This document shows, one piece after another, positions 34,661-43,833 of a DNA stretch of 64,000 nt. Origin of the DNA: Bradyrhizobium sp. CCBAU 53338 (GTDB lineage: Bacteria; Pseudomonadota; Alphaproteobacteria; Rhizobiales; Xanthobacteraceae); assembly GCF_015291665.1 (NCBI RefSeq), contig NZ_CP030049.1, positions 62,001 to 126,000 on the forward strand, read 5' to 3'. Every line of letters begins with the position of its first letter. The stretch's first letter is position 1. Position numbers and translations under genes: made by a program. The notes below the pieces were generated by a model. That model was not told the DNA's origin, did not search any database, and saw only the letters and a list, made by a program, of their open reading frames with translations.

Positions 34661-35089
34661 ATGTCCACCGCCACCGCCCAAGCCGCCCCGCGGGAACGTC
34701 CCCTATGCGTGAGCCTTTGGATCGCTCAAGCCCTCCTCTTTTGCGTGTTCGCTTCGTCCGGGCTCGCGAAGCTGTTCATGCCGATTCCGCAGTTAGCGGC
34801 AATGATGCCATGGACAGGTCAGCACTCTGAAGCATTTGTCCGGGTCATCGGACTGATCGACCTCGCCGGAGGAATTGGCGTTCTCGTGCCTGCGTTAACC
34901 CGGATTATGCCGCGGCTGACAGTGCTTGCCGCGCTTGGCTGCTCCGTGTTGCAGGTCTTCGCTATCGTTTTTCATGTCTCTCGCGGCGAGGCCGAGCTCA
35001 CGCCTCTCAACTTCATCTTGCTGGCCCTTAGCGTCTTTGTTGTCTGGGGGCGCGGGCGCAAGATACCGGTCGCGCCGCGCCGATCCTGA
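34661..35089 (+). CDS. DoxX-family membrane protein
   Basis: This 142-residue protein has four hydrophobic segments in the DoxX pattern: LWIAQALLFCVFASSGLAKL, FVRVIGLIDLAGGIGVLVPA, LTVLAALGCSVLQVFAIVFH and LNFILLALSVFVVWGRGRK. The function of such small DoxX proteins is mostly unknown; some form membrane oxidoreductase complexes. The ATG at 34661 is preceded by a weak GGAG; upstream GTG codons are possible. It is divergent from the LysR at 34552. Confidence 0.83.
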   Translation: MSTATAQAAPRERPLCVSLWIAQALLFCVFASSGLAKLFMPIPQLAAMMPWTGQHSEAFVRVIGLIDLAGGIGVLVPALTRIMPRLTVLAALGCSVLQVFAIVFHVSRGEAELTPLNFILLALSVFVVWGRGRKIPVAPRRS

Positions 35090-35358
35090 TGCCGAGCTCC
35101 TAACCAGCCATGGCGGTGCTTCCCGAAGGCTCTCAGGGGATCGATTGGCGTCGAATTATCCCGGCGGCACGCTCCCACGATGCAGCTTCGCTCATCGCAG
35201 CATGTCTTCGCCCCTCCAAATGGATGGTAGCAGCAATCAGCCTCAGGCAAACCGGGTGTCCAGTTGCGCGCCACTTAAAGCGTTTCATGAGTACGATATA
35301 GCGGAGGTCCCGCTGGGCAATGATCCCTAGATCTCCATCGCGCGAGGGCGCTTTAGGC
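35090..35358. other. Intergenic, no gene seen
   Basis: About 270 nt between the DoxX-like and NmrA-like genes, which converge here. No gene or clear terminator was recognised. Confidence 0.4.
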
Positions 35359-36297
35359 CTATATTCCGAACAGCAAGGCTTGCCGATGTTCGGCCAGCCA
35401 TTCGCTCAAGGAGACGGGCATCCGTCCTAGGGTGCGCTCAACGAAGTCATTGCGCGCCCAAACCACCTCGTTCTGTTCTTCGTACTGGAAGAAATCCCAG
35501 AGATAGTGCAGCCGGATCTCTCCGAGCTCCCGGTACGCCTCGAAGAAGCCCGCTCTGCTGCCGTCGTGAACAATTCTTTCCTGAAAAACCTTGGTCATGA
35601 GATCGGCGACGTCGCTGAACCTCAGTATGTCCTGTCCGTTGTTCAGAGTGTGAAATTGACCAATGTGCCGATGATTGCTCGACAGGAAAAGACGTCCGGC
35701 CACTTCCGCAATGTCGCGTGGATCGATATAGGGAATCAAGCGTTCGGGCCAGATCAGCTTTCGCTCCTTCCTCAAGCCGTCCTTCATCCAGTAGAAGTTG
35801 TCCATGAAGGTTGCGCCGATGTTCAGGTAGGTGACAGGCAGACCGCTTTCGTCGAGGATTTCTTTTGCGATGGGGTGTTGGATGGGTAAACCAAGACCAT
35901 GCTCGCGGAGAGACTGAGGAATTCGCCTTCGATTCGCTTCGGGTTGTAGGCCGACAAGACGTATAACGTGAACGGCGGACCTTGCCTTCTTGAGCAGGAC
36001 AACGAGATTTGTCATCGCGTCGGCCTCGTTCGTGCCGCTTCTGGTCAGTACGAAGATTCCTTCCATTCCGTCGACCGCCTTCTCAAGCGATGCGAGATCA
36101 AAATAGCTGGCAATGACGACCTCCGCATGCGGGTGCTCGCGGCGAAGGACGTCACAATTGGCGGGATTGCTTGTTACGAGGCGCAGCTTGATCTGCGGCG
36201 CCTCCTCGCGCAAGAAGTGCGCAAGTGGGCCGCCGATATGAGCCGCTGCACCGAAAATGAGAATCGTGCTCGGAATCTTCTTCTGACCGTGTCGCAT
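35359..36297 (-). CDS. NmrA-like NAD(P)-binding protein
   Basis: This 312-residue extended-SDR/NmrA-type Rossmann protein has a variant glycine loop ILIFGAAAHIGGPLAHFLRE. RLVTSNPANCD follows beta-2, VVIASYFDLASLEKAVDGME sits near residue 60-80, IPYIDPRDIAEVAGRLFLSS is family-typical, and the C-terminus resembles quinone- or NADPH-sensing relatives. The active-site Tyr-x-x-x-Lys is not obvious, so it may be a redox sensor or a reductase. It stands between the DoxX-like gene and the acyl-CoA ligase with a 62-nt gap to the latter. Confidence 0.83.
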   Translation of the reverse strand: MRHGQKKIPSTILIFGAAAHIGGPLAHFLREEAPQIKLRLVTSNPANCDVLRREHPHAEVVIASYFDLASLEKAVDGMEGIFVLTRSGTNEADAMTNLVVLLKKARSAVHVIRLVGLQPEANRRRIPQSLREHGLGLPIQHPIAKEILDESGLPVTYLNIGATFMDNFYWMKDGLRKERKLIWPERLIPYIDPRDIAEVAGRLFLSSNHRHIGQFHTLNNGQDILRFSDVADLMTKVFQERIVHDGSRAGFFEAYRELGEIRLHYLWDFFQYEEQNEVVWARNDFVERTLGRMPVSLSEWLAEHRQALLFGI

Positions 36298-36359
36298 TAA
36301 CAGACCTCAATAAACCCTGGCGAAGGCCCCAACCTGCCGCGAGCGGCTGGGTGGCCGCC

Positions 36360-37973
36360 TCAAGCCCCGAAGTTTTTCTGGATCGCCTTGTCGAGCGTCT
36401 CGCCGCCGATGAAACGCTGGCGCAATTCCCGCTTGAGCAGCTTGCCGGACGGATTCTTCGGCAGGCTGTCGACAAAGATCACGCGCTTGGGCACCTTGAA
36501 ATGCGCCATCGATCCCGCACAATGCGTGATGACGGCATCCTCGTCGAGCTTCTCGCCGCTCTTAACCACGACAATCGCGGTTACGGCCTCGATCCAGTGC
36601 GGATCGGGCAGGCCCACGACGGCGACCTCGGAGATCGCCGGGATCTTGTAGATCATCTCCTCGACCTCGCGGCTGGCGACATTCTCGCCGCCGGACTTGA
36701 TCATGTCCTTCACGCGGTCGACAACGGTGATGTAGCCCTCGGCATCGACGGTGGCGAGGTCGCCGGAGTGGAACCAGCCGCCAGCGAAAGCCGCCGCGGT
36801 CTTCACGGGATCGTTGTAATAGCCCGACAACAGATGCGGCGAGCGGTGTACGATTTCGCCGATCTCGCCGACGCCAACGTCCTCCATTGCCGTGTTGACG
36901 ACGCGGGTCTCGACGTTGATGGCGGGTTTGCCGGCGGAGCCCGCCTTGCGGAGCTGGTCCTCGGGCGTCAGCACGGTCGCAAGCGGCGCGATCTCGGTCT
37001 GACCGTAAAAGTTCCAGAACTTGACGTTGGGCAGGCGGCGCTGGAGCTCGAGCAGCACCTCCACCGGCATGATCGAAGCGCCGTAATAGCCCTTTTGCAG
37101 CGACGACAGATCGCTCTTGTCGAAATTTGGCGAGCGCAGCATCGCGATCCAGATCGTCGGCGGCGCGAAGAAGCAGGTGATCCCGTGCGCCTGGATCAGC
37201 GCCAGAATGTTGTCTGCGGTCGGCTTGCCCGTGATCACGCCGGAGGCGCCGAGATAGACTTGCGGGCCGAGGAAGACGTCGAGCTGAGCGCAATGATAGA
37301 GCGGCAGCGCGTGCAGCACTTTATCGTCGGCGCTCATGCCGCCGTCGATGATGCAGCTCACATACTGCCACATCACGGCTTCATGGCTCAGCATCGCACC
37401 CTTGGGCAGGGATTCCGTGCCCGAGGTGTAAACAATCTGTGCGAGATCGCGGCTGTCGACGGAGGCCTCAAACAACGAGCTGTCGGCATCGAGAAGATCG
37501 TCGAAGCTGGTGAGGCCCGCCGGCTGCGCAGCGGGATCCTCGCCCGGCAACCAGATGAGCTTCTCCACCGCGCAGCCCTTACTGCTCGCGGCGCGTGCGG
37601 CCTCGACGAAATCGGGGCCGGTCGCGAGCAGCCTGGCGCCGGAGCTTTTCAGGATGAAATTGATCTCGTCGGGATTGAGCATGAAGTTGATCGGCACCAG
37701 CACCGCGCCGATCCGCGCTACCGCGAAGCGCAGCGCCGCAAAGGCATGCGAGTTGCGCGACAGCACGGCGAGACGGTCGCCCTTCCCGACGCCGAGGCCG
37801 GGTAGGCCACGCGCCAGTCGATTGCAGATCGCGTCCAGTTCGGCAAACGTCCAGCGCACCGCGCCGCAGCTCAAGGCTAGCTTGCTCGGCTCGCGGGCAG
37901 CCGAGCGGCGCAAGAGATCGCCAATCGAATGCTCGCGGGCTTTCGCGATCGTAACTCCGATATCTGCGTTCAT
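36360..37973 (-). CDS. Acyl-CoA synthetase (ANL superfamily, aryl or fatty acid CoA ligase)
   Basis: This 537-residue adenylate-forming ligase has the phosphate loop VYTSGTESLPKGAMLSHEAV, NFYGQTEIAP, the A8 hinge GWFHSGDLATVDAEGYITVV with DRVKDMIKSGGENV, and the catalytic Lys in NPSGKLLKREL. I chose the ATG at 37973 because GGGAGGGGAG directly precedes it. The enzyme activates a carboxylic acid to its CoA thioester in the cytosol. It is divergent from the Liv-type transporter and shares with it a CCATATGG site at 38057. It is therefore probably part of the same regulon, activating the imported aromatic or aliphatic acid. Confidence 0.92.
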   Translation of the reverse strand: MNADIGVTIAKAREHSIGDLLRRSAAREPSKLALSCGAVRWTFAELDAICNRLARGLPGLGVGKGDRLAVLSRNSHAFAALRFAVARIGAVLVPINFMLNPDEINFILKSSGARLLATGPDFVEAARAASSKGCAVEKLIWLPGEDPAAQPAGLTSFDDLLDADSSLFEASVDSRDLAQIVYTSGTESLPKGAMLSHEAVMWQYVSCIIDGGMSADDKVLHALPLYHCAQLDVFLGPQVYLGASGVITGKPTADNILALIQAHGITCFFAPPTIWIAMLRSPNFDKSDLSSLQKGYYGASIMPVEVLLELQRRLPNVKFWNFYGQTEIAPLATVLTPEDQLRKAGSAGKPAINVETRVVNTAMEDVGVGEIGEIVHRSPHLLSGYYNDPVKTAAAFAGGWFHSGDLATVDAEGYITVVDRVKDMIKSGGENVASREVEEMIYKIPAISEVAVVGLPDPHWIEAVTAIVVVKSGEKLDEDAVITHCAGSMAHFKVPKRVIFVDSLPKNPSGKLLKRELRQRFIGGETLDKAIQKNFGA

Positions 37974-38056
37974 CTCCCCTCCCTTGTGCTCGCTTCTGTC
38001 AGACCGTGTCCTGCTAGGGCAGCCCCACCGGCCTCGCGCTATCTTGCATATATTTT

Positions 38057-38064
38057 CCATATGG
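38057..38064. promoter_or_regulatory. CCATATGG operator, divergent ligase/transporter promoter
   Basis: TTTTCCATATGGTCTAATTT lies in the 154-nt divergent region, 84 nt upstream of the acyl-CoA ligase and 64 nt upstream of the LivJ-like gene. The CCATATGG core recurs before three other transcription units of this locus (42628, 46900, 46989). Confidence 0.6.
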
Positions 38065-38127
38065 TCTAATTTGTATCAAGGGTCCGGGAGAGACCCCGCA
38101 TGATCAGTCTAAGGGAGGATAAGCGGC

Positions 38128-39291
38128 ATGATCGCCAGGATCGCAATCGTGGCCGCGGCCATGTTGGCCGTCAGCATTCAGGCAAAGGCCGACGACCGTC
38201 CGCTGAAGATCGGCTGGCTGATGAGCTATACCGGGCCGGGCGCCGCGGCCGGCGCCGCGTCCGATGCCGCGATCCAGGTGTTTTTCCGCAAGTTCGGCAC
38301 TACGGTCGCCGGTCGCAGGATCGAGATCATCAAGCGCGACACGACGGGACCCGCACCTGACGTGGCCCGCCGCCTGGCCCAGGAGCTGATCGTCAGCGAG
38401 AATGTCGATTTCCTCGCAGGAATGGACTACACGCCCAACACAATGGCTGTTGCGCCGCTATCGACCAGCGCCAAGGTGCCCCTCCTCATCGTCAACTCGG
38501 CAACTTCGGGCATCCTCGCCAAGCATCCCTTCGCCGTTCGGTTCGGCTTCACGACCACCGAAATGGCGCAGCAGCTCGCGCTCTACGCCGCCAAGCAAAA
38601 GCTGAAATCCGTATATACGTTCGTGCATGAATACGAGCCGGGCCTCGATGCGGAGGCGATGTTCGTCCGTGAATACAAAGCGGCCGGCGGCGTGATTGCC
38701 GGATCTGTGCGGGCGCCGCTCAAGGCCACGGACTTCTCCGCCTATATCCAGCGCATCAAGGACGCGAACCCGGATGGCATCTTCGTGTTCATGGCTGCCG
38801 GCGAATTGACGCCGATCTTTCTCCGCCAGTTCAAGGAGGCAGGGCTGGATCCGGCCAAGATCATCGGCATCGGGGACATCACGGACGAATCGTCACTACC
38901 TGCCGCGGGCGAGGCCGCTCTCGGAGTTGTTACGGCCTTCCATTACACCCCGACGCATGATTCGGAGGTCAACCGAGAGTTCGCAGCCGCGTTCAACGCG
39001 GTCGCGCAGGGCCGGCCGCTCGGTTTCATACCGGTCGTCAGCTACGACGTCCTGCGTGCCATCTATACGGTCGTTGATGCGCAGAAGGGCGATCTCAATC
39101 CCGAGCGCACGATCGAGCTTCTGAAGCAAACAAGATTCGAAAGCCCGCGCGGCCCGATTGCGATCGACCCGTCGACCCGTGAGATCGTGCAGAACATCTA
39201 CTTCCGAAGGGTCGAGAATCGGGACGGACAGATGGTCAATTTGGAGTTTGCGACCATTCCCGACGTCAAGGATCCTGGATCGGCGCGCTAG
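38128..39291 (+). CDS. Liv-type ABC transporter substrate-binding protein
   Basis: This 387-residue periplasmic binding protein has a signal peptide (MIARIAIVAAAMLAVSIQAKA). The type 1 PBP fold begins PLKIGWLMSYTGPGAAAGAA and continues through AQELIVSENVDFLAGMDYTP, VPLLIVNSATSG and FLRQFKEAGLDPAKIIGIGD. Such proteins next to ring-cleavage genes often bind aromatic acids rather than branched-chain amino acids. It heads LivJ-H-M-G-F; LivH starts 3 nt after its stop. Confidence 0.92.
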   Translation: MIARIAIVAAAMLAVSIQAKADDRPLKIGWLMSYTGPGAAAGAASDAAIQVFFRKFGTTVAGRRIEIIKRDTTGPAPDVARRLAQELIVSENVDFLAGMDYTPNTMAVAPLSTSAKVPLLIVNSATSGILAKHPFAVRFGFTTTEMAQQLALYAAKQKLKSVYTFVHEYEPGLDAEAMFVREYKAAGGVIAGSVRAPLKATDFSAYIQRIKDANPDGIFVFMAAGELTPIFLRQFKEAGLDPAKIIGIGDITDESSLPAAGEAALGVVTAFHYTPTHDSEVNREFAAAFNAVAQGRPLGFIPVVSYDVLRAIYTVVDAQKGDLNPERTIELLKQTRFESPRGPIAIDPSTREIVQNIYFRRVENRDGQMVNLEFATIPDVKDPGSAR

Positions 39292-39294
39292 ATC

Positions 39295-40158
39295 ATGGTC
39301 GGCTTCGTCAACGTTCTGATCGGCGGCATCGCTTATGGGTTCGTGCTGTTTCTGATGGCTGGTGGCCTCTCCATCACGCTCGGGCTGATGGGCTTCGCCA
39401 ATATGGCGCATGCGGCGCTGGCCATGGTTGGAGGCTACACGGCGGCATTGCTGATCGGCAAGGCCGGGTGGCCGTTCCTTGCGGCGGTGGCAGCGGCTGC
39501 CGCCATCGCGGCCGCCGTGGGTGCGATCCTCGAGCGCAGCCTTTTCCGGAGACTGTACGAGGCCTCGGAGCTGGAACAGGTCCTGCTGACGATCGGCGTC
39601 GTCTACGTGTCGATTGCCGCAGCCACCTATCTGGTCGGTCCAGAGCAGATGGCGATCGCGGTGCCTTCATGGCTGGACGGAAACGTCCGCATCGGCGCTG
39701 TCGAGGTCAGCCGCTACCGGCTTTTTCTGATCGGCTTCGGCACGGCACTTCTTCTGTCGCTGCTTGTTCTGATCGATCATACGAATTTTGGCGCCAGGAT
39801 AAGGGCGGCCGTTTTCAACCGGCGGATGACGGCATCCTGCGGCATCGACGTCGCAAGACTGTACGCCCTCGCCTTCGCTCTCGGCTCCGCGCTTGCTGGA
39901 CTAGGCGGCGCGCTCAGCGTGAAGCTCCTTGGCCTCGACCCGAACTTCCCCATCAAATTTCTGACGGAGTTGCTGATCGTGGTCAGCGTCGGCGGGCTCG
40001 GCTCCTTGCGCGGAACGTTTGCCGCCTGCCTCATGTTCGGGGTCCTTGACGTGGCCGGGAAATATCTGCTTCCGGAGATCGGCGCGTTTATCATCTATGC
40101 AACGGCGCTTTCCGTCCTGACGGTGCGCCCGCAAGGCCTAGCCGGCCGTCCGCAATGA
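39295..40158 (+). CDS. Liv-type ABC transporter permease (LivH-like)
   Basis: This 287-residue membrane protein has about eight TM segments. Signatures are GGIAYGFVLFLMAGGLSITL, GLMGFANMAHAALAMVGGYT and the EAA-like GIDVARLYALAFALGSALAG. GGLGSLRGTFAACLMFGVLD is near the end. Its stop overlaps the LivM start by 4 nt. Confidence 0.92.
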   Translation: MVGFVNVLIGGIAYGFVLFLMAGGLSITLGLMGFANMAHAALAMVGGYTAALLIGKAGWPFLAAVAAAAAIAAAVGAILERSLFRRLYEASELEQVLLTIGVVYVSIAAATYLVGPEQMAIAVPSWLDGNVRIGAVEVSRYRLFLIGFGTALLLSLLVLIDHTNFGARIRAAVFNRRMTASCGIDVARLYALAFALGSALAGLGGALSVKLLGLDPNFPIKFLTELLIVVSVGGLGSLRGTFAACLMFGVLDVAGKYLLPEIGAFIIYATALSVLTVRPQGLAGRPQ

Positions 40159-41139
40159 GCGACATCACTCTCGACCTCGCGCGAACTGCGGTGCGCTTTC
40201 GCGCCAGATGGACCTTGGTCGAGCTGGTCTTTTGGATCGCTGCAGCGGCCTGCTATGTCCTCTTTCCCGGCAAGCTCGTCCTTCTCACACAGATCCTAAT
40301 CGGCGGCCTGTTTGCGATGTCGCTCGATCTGTTGCTCGGCTATGGCGGGATTCCGTCCTTCGGACATGCCGCCTTTTTCGGACTCGGCGCCTACACGGCG
40401 GGATTGCTCGCTGCGCATGGCTGGGGCGAGCCGATCTCCGGCGTTCTTGCTGCCGGGCTCGTGACCGGCGCTCTCGGCTTCGCCTTCAGCACGCTGATTG
40501 CAAAAGTCCGCGGCGCCGCAGTGCTCATGGTGACGCTTTGCATCGGGCTTCTGCTCTATGAAGGCGCAAGCCGCCTGCCTTGGCTCACCGGCGGCGACAG
40601 CGGTCTCCAGGGAATCGAGATGTGGCCGCTGCTCGGGCTGTTCGAGTTCGATCTCTTCGGCCGAACCGCGTTCTGGTATGCCTATTGCAGCGCATTGACG
40701 CTTTATCTTGTCGCCCGGCGTTATGTCCACTCGCCGGAGGGTCTCGCGCTGCAGGCCATTCGCGAGAACCAGACCCGCGTTCCGATGCTCGGCGTCTCCA
40801 TCACACGGCGCAAGATGATCGCTTTCACGATATCGGCGGCGAGGCGCGCTGCTGGCGCAGACCACACAGATCGTCGCACTGGAAACGTTGAGCTTCGAAC
40901 GATCGGTGTCGGCCCTCGTCATGCTGATCGTCGGCGGAATTGGCACGCTTATCGGCGGCTTCATTGGGGCTGCCGCGTTCATCTGGATGCGCGACCTGCT
41001 GTCGACGGTCAATCCTGTATATTGGATGTTCTGGCTCGGCCTGGTGCTGATCGCGATCGTGTTGACGGCTAGAGGCGGCCTACTCGGCGTCGTGAGCCTG
41101 GTTCGGAGCAAGATCGTGCGCTGGAGGCGAGCGAGATGA
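40155..41139 (+). pseudogene. LivM-like ABC permease disrupted by a frameshift
   Basis: The first 229 residues are a normal LivM permease (YVLFPGKLVLLTQILIGGLF, LLGYGGIPSFGHAAFFGLGA, REN-type loop AIRENQTRVPMLGVSITRRK, IAFTISAA). At about 40842 the frame is lost. The true C-terminus continues one frame over: GALLAQTTQIVALETLSFER, SVSALVMLIVGGIGTLIGGF and IGAAAFIWMRDLLS, ending at 41139. Family comparison suggests about 14 nt (five codons less one base) are missing at ISAA|GALL. As written the protein would end in an unrelated 80-residue tail, so the permease is probably inactive unless this is a sequence error. Neighbouring Liv genes are intact. Confidence 0.85.
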
Positions 41140-41888
41140 CGGTTGCCGCGCTCCAGACACGCGACCTTTGCAAGCAATTTGGCGCCTTGAAGGTCACCAA
41201 TGCCGTCAGCCTCGTGCTAAAGGCAGGCGGTCGACATGCCCTGATCGGGCCGAACGGCGCCGGCAAGAGCACGCTGATCAACCTGCTCACCGGCGTGCTG
41301 GCCCCGAGCAGCGGCAGCATTCTGCTGGAGGGCGAGCCAATCGATCGATTGAGCACCGATCAGCGTGTCGCACGCGGATTGGGGCGGACTTTCCAGATTA
41401 ACGCCCTGTTCCCGCATCTGACGCCGCTGGAATCGATCATGCTCGCGGTCGCCCGGCGCCGCGGACGGCTTGGCAGGCCTCTTCAGGCCTTACATCGGCA
41501 GCCCGACACCACGGACGAGGCGTATGAGTTGGCGCGTTCGGTCGGGCTTGACCGCGACTGCCTGCGGCGGACTGCCGAACTATCTTACGGTCGCCAGCGC
41601 CTTGTGGAGATTGCTCTCGCCCTCGCCGGCCGTCCCCGCGTGCTGCTGTTGGACGAGCCGGCGGCGGGAGTTCCCGCCGGCGAGAGCTTTGAGCTGATGC
41701 AGGCTATCGAATCCCTCCCCGATCAGATCGCCGTTCTCTTCATCGAGCACGACATGGATCTGGTCTTTCGTTTTGCCGACACGATCACCGTTCTCGTCGC
41801 CGGTTCGGTATTTCGCCAAGGCAAGCCCGGCGAGATCGCGACCGACCCGGAGGTGCGGCGGATTTATCTCGGAGATGACCGTGACTGA
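41136..41888 (+). CDS. Liv-type ABC transporter ATPase (LivG-like)
   Basis: This 250-residue ATPase has Walker A GPNGAGKSTL, VARGLGRTFQINALFPHLTP, signature LSYGRQRLVEIALALAG, Walker B VLLLDEPAAGVPAGE and H-loop LFIEHDMDLV. The ATG overlaps the LivM C-terminal stop (ATGA), showing that the original LivM ended there. Confidence 0.92.
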   Translation: MTVAALQTRDLCKQFGALKVTNAVSLVLKAGGRHALIGPNGAGKSTLINLLTGVLAPSSGSILLEGEPIDRLSTDQRVARGLGRTFQINALFPHLTPLESIMLAVARRRGRLGRPLQALHRQPDTTDEAYELARSVGLDRDCLRRTAELSYGRQRLVEIALALAGRPRVLLLDEPAAGVPAGESFELMQAIESLPDQIAVLFIEHDMDLVFRFADTITVLVAGSVFRQGKPGEIATDPEVRRIYLGDDRD

Positions 41889-42603
41889 GCCGCTGCTCGA
41901 GGTCGACCAGCTCAACGTGGGCTATGGTGAAGGAATCGTCATCAGCGGACTGTCCTTCGCGATTGAGGCCGGCGGCTCTCTTGCGGTTCTGGGCCGAAAC
42001 GGGGCCGGAAAATCAACCCTGATGCTCGCCCTTGCGGGTCATCTCACGCCCCGCTCGGGGCGAATTCGTTTTCGCGGCAACGAGATCGCCGACCTAGCGC
42101 CACACCGGCGATGCCGACTGGGCATCGGGTGGGTGCCGCAAGGCCGCGAGATATTCGCCCCCCTCACTGTCGAGGAGAACCTGCAGATTGCCGCGACGAA
42201 CGGACCTTGGACAATCGAGCGCATCTTCGAGATGTTTCCAAGTCTGAAGGCACGTCGCACCAATTTCGGAGATCAGCTGTCGGGCGGCGAACAGCAGATG
42301 CTGGCGATCGGTCGAGCCCTGGTGACGAACCCGCGCTTGCTGCTGCTCGACGAGCCGCTCGAAGGCCTCGCCCCCGTCGTCGCGCAGGACGTCGCGCGCT
42401 GCATCACCGCGATCACCGAGACCGAGAGCATGGCGGTCATTCTGATCGAGCAGCACGCAGGCTTCGCGCTCAGGCTGGCGCGGCAGGCGATCATCCTGGA
42501 GCGCGGCATTGCCGTTCGCAACGGAGAAAGCAGCGCTATTGCGGCGGATCGCGGTGCCCTCGAACAATATGTCGGCATCCGCAAACCCGGTCGCGCCGCG
42601 TAG
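41875..42603 (+). CDS. Liv-type ABC transporter ATPase (LivF-like)
   Basis: This 242-residue ATPase has Walker A LGRNGAGKSTLMLALAG, IGWVPQGREIFAPLTVEENL, signature LSGGEQQMLAIGRALVTN, Walker B LLLLDEPLEGLAPVVAQD and H-loop VILIEQHAGFALRLA. I chose the ATG at 41875 (preceded by CGGAG); it overlaps LivG by 14 nt. It is the last gene of the transporter and is followed by the 42628 operator. Confidence 0.92.
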   Translation: MTVTEPLLEVDQLNVGYGEGIVISGLSFAIEAGGSLAVLGRNGAGKSTLMLALAGHLTPRSGRIRFRGNEIADLAPHRRCRLGIGWVPQGREIFAPLTVEENLQIAATNGPWTIERIFEMFPSLKARRTNFGDQLSGGEQQMLAIGRALVTNPRLLLLDEPLEGLAPVVAQDVARCITAITETESMAVILIEQHAGFALRLARQAIILERGIAVRNGESSAIAADRGALEQYVGIRKPGRAA

Positions 42604-42627
42604 CCGAAGGCTTGCTCATTATACTGT

Positions 42628-42635
42628 CCATATGG
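42628..42635. promoter_or_regulatory. CCATATGG operator before the P450 pair
   Basis: ACTGTCCATATGGTAGATTT lies 38 nt before the first P450 start. Flanks GTAGATTTAG closely match those of the site at 46989 (GAAGATTTAG). Confidence 0.6.
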
Positions 42636-42672
42636 TAGATTTAGCGTAATAATAATTTCCTGGGAGAACCAC

Positions 42673-43833
42673 ATGGCCTTTCGTTTCGATCCCGAGGAGC
42701 GGAACTTCGTGGACGACCCCTATCCCACCTACAAGGTGTTGCGCGACGACCATCCGGTCTATCTGCACGAAGGGAGCGGGTTCTACATCATCACGCGAAA
42801 CGAGGACGTGGCGCGCATCCTCAACGACTACGAGGTCTTCTCTTCGGCGCGTGGCAATGCGCTGGTCGATTCACCCTTGCGGGTGGGCAGGACGCTCGGA
42901 TCGACCGATCCGCCGCGTCATGACGAACTTCGCCGTGTGGTGATGAAGGGCTTCACGCCCGCGCGCATCGAATCCATGCTGCCCGCCATTCAGCGCGACG
43001 TCGATCGACTGCTGCACAAGTTCGGCACCCGTCGTGAGTGCGACTTCATGGCAGATATCAGCAGGCCCATCCTCTATGGCGCACTCGGGCGGATGCTCGG
43101 GTTGGACGGCGAAGCTGCGGACCGGGCGGCGGATTTGTCGCGGGACATCTTTCATACCGATACGGGACCGATGGGCCCGGCTGCGAGGCCGGGCTTGATG
43201 GAAGGGGTGTTTGAACTGCTCACCGAGCAGCTCGAGCGACGTCGCAAGGACCGCAGTGACGATCTGTTCTCGTTCCTGCTCGACGCACAGGAGGGGGGAG
43301 CACCACTTTCCGACGGCGAGATTCTGGGCAACATGTCGACCGTCCTGCTCGCGGGCAACGCGTCCATCGGGCATTATTTCTCTAACTTGATCTACGCGCT
43401 CTGGACCAATCCGGACGAGCGTCGCAAGTTGCAGGCCGATCCGGCCCTGCTGGATGCCGCCGTGAACGAAGGCGTTCGCTGGGATACGTCAACCCAGGCT
43501 TTCGGACGGCAGACCACGAAGGAGGTCAAGCTGCACGGAATCGCAATTCCGGCAGACAGCCGGCTCGTGGTCTGTTTCGCGGCCGCCAATCGCGACGAAC
43601 GCGCTATCCCGGATCCGGACCGCTTTGACATCAGCCGGCCAAAGACCCGGCATTTTGGCTTCGGCTCCGGCCCCCATATCTGCCTTGGGGCGCCCGCAGC
43701 ACGGGCCATGATGCGAACGGTCATGACCCCTCTGCTGCCGGCGCTCGGCGACTATGAGCTCGACGTCGCGAACGCCGAACGCGTCGCTCACATGATGGTA
43801 CGCGGCTTTTACAAGCTGACGATCCGCTGGTGA
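42673..43833 (+). CDS. Cytochrome P450 (first of tandem pair)
   Basis: This is a 386-residue soluble bacterial P450. The haem loop FGFGSGPHICLGAPAAR has the Cys ligand, and the K-helix ExxR is NEGVRWDTSTQAF. The I-helix reads VLLAGNASIGHYFSNLIYAL. Counting back from the conserved NPDE shows AGNAS aligns with AGxD/E-T, so the acid is Ala and Thr is Ser. ATG is preceded by TGGGAGAACCAC. No ferredoxin or reductase gene is nearby. It may oxidise or O-demethylate an aromatic substrate of the pathway. The substrate is unknown. Confidence 0.93.
   Translation: MAFRFDPEERNFVDDPYPTYKVLRDDHPVYLHEGSGFYIITRNEDVARILNDYEVFSSARGNALVDSPLRVGRTLGSTDPPRHDELRRVVMKGFTPARIESMLPAIQRDVDRLLHKFGTRRECDFMADISRPILYGALGRMLGLDGEAADRAADLSRDIFHTDTGPMGPAARPGLMEGVFELLTEQLERRRKDRSDDLFSFLLDAQEGGAPLSDGEILGNMSTVLLAGNASIGHYFSNLIYALWTNPDERRKLQADPALLDAAVNEGVRWDTSTQAFGRQTTKEVKLHGIAIPADSRLVVCFAAANRDERAIPDPDRFDISRPKTRHFGFGSGPHICLGAPAARAMMRTVMTPLLPALGDYELDVANAERVAHMMVRGFYKLTIRW

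Noticed and set aside
36351..37805. A 484-codon plus-strand frame opposite the acyl-CoA ligase
   Set aside because: It is a shadow of the ligase gene; composition is Asp/Arg/Leu-rich without domains.
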